Made by a program: the position numbers and the translations under genes. Shown here in pieces: positions 63,953 through 64,000 of a stretch of DNA of 64,000 nt. The notes under the pieces are model-generated. The model saw only the letters and a list, made by a program, of their open reading frames with translations. It did not search any database and had not been told where the DNA came from. The first letter of the stretch is position 1. Each line of letters begins with the position of its first letter. Origin of the DNA: Novosphingobium pokkalii (lineage in GTDB: Bacteria > Pseudomonadota > Alphaproteobacteria > Sphingomonadales > Sphingomonadaceae); contig NZ_BMZP01000012.1 of the NCBI RefSeq assembly GCF_014652855.1, positions 1 through 64,000 on the forward strand. Reading direction: 5' to 3'.

Positions 63953-64000
63953 ATGCAGGCGCGCCACAAGGGCTGGGCGAACGGATTGACGGCAGTGGTG
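63953..64000 (+). CDS. Partial gene divergent from MocR regulator (possible EamA/DMT transporter)
   Basis: Only 16 codons are present (MQARHKGWANGLTAVV), after a clear GGAAGGAAG site. The short peptide resembles the start of EamA-type (DMT) membrane transporters, which often lie divergent from MocR regulators. That resemblance is weak and from memory only. The start is well supported by the Shine-Dalgarno sequence. Confidence 0.4.
   Translation, partial: MQARHKGWANGLTAVV

Noticed and set aside
1..64000. Search for tRNA, rRNA, CRISPR arrays, prophage or insertion-sequence genes.
   Set aside because: No repeat-spacer arrays, transposase or integrase motifs, or tRNA-like cloverleaf sequences were seen in the intergenic regions; visual inspection cannot exclude a degenerate one.

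Overview
The window is high-G+C DNA packed with tightly spaced or overlapping operons. TonB-dependent uptake, an HWE-type sensor kinase, Mdt-type RND efflux, an L-serine dehydratase with a C-terminal cysteine and CCCCGGATCAAGTCCGGGG-type palindromes together suggest an alphaproteobacterium, most likely a Sphingomonadaceae member such as Novosphingobium. That assignment is an inference from gene style; no rRNA or tRNA gene was seen. Apart from the two edge genes, no broken genes, insertion sequences, phage genes or CRISPR arrays were seen.

Left part (1-13807): methylamine/one-carbon catabolism. One minus-strand operon encodes a dimethylglycine dehydrogenase-like protein, a GbcA-like Rieske oxygenase and heterotetrameric sarcosine oxidase (soxB, D, A, G). 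A second minus-strand operon encodes purU, a YbaK/ProX-type deacylase, sdaA and the start of etfB. Together these would take glycine betaine through dimethylglycine and sarcosine to glycine. Serine made from glycine would then go to pyruvate, with ETF as electron acceptor and PurU regenerating tetrahydrofolate. The betaine oxygenase reductase and serine hydroxymethyltransferase are not in the window. A LysR regulator and an orphan PAS-HWE kinase lie between the two operons.

Central part (14261-32502): a putative uptake and aromatic catabolic island. It begins with a TonB-dependent receptor, a quinohemoprotein alcohol dehydrogenase, an amino-acid-type permease and a DUF885 metallopeptidase-like protein. 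Two divergent operons follow. The leftward one encodes a cytochrome c, a VAO/4-cresol-dehydrogenase-type flavoprotein, an SDR and a metallo-beta-lactamase-fold hydrolase. The rightward one encodes an FAD monooxygenase, an extradiol dioxygenase, a C-C hydrolase-like alpha/beta hydrolase, a cyclase-family hydrolase and a FAH-family protein. The LysR gene between them is flanked by two nearly identical palindromes, so one regulator probably controls both operons. The substrate is not evident and the pathway may be undescribed.

Middle (32503-46901): a small WYL-like protein, a stress-type SDR, a proline-rich small protein, a Crp/Fnr regulator, an MdtABC-like RND system with its outer-membrane factor, a tannase/feruloyl esterase and a small unknown protein.

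Right part (46892-64000): a tyrosine/homogentisate operon (maiA, fahA, a VOC protein, hpd, with an upstream lrp-type gene) lacks hmgA. A HutC-type repressor, an HPP-CBS membrane protein and a GH130 protein follow. Then come transketolase, 6-phosphogluconate dehydrogenase and a 2,5-dioxovalerate-type dehydrogenase, followed by NAD salvage genes (pncB and nadV, convergent). The window ends with a MocR regulator divergent from a partial gene.
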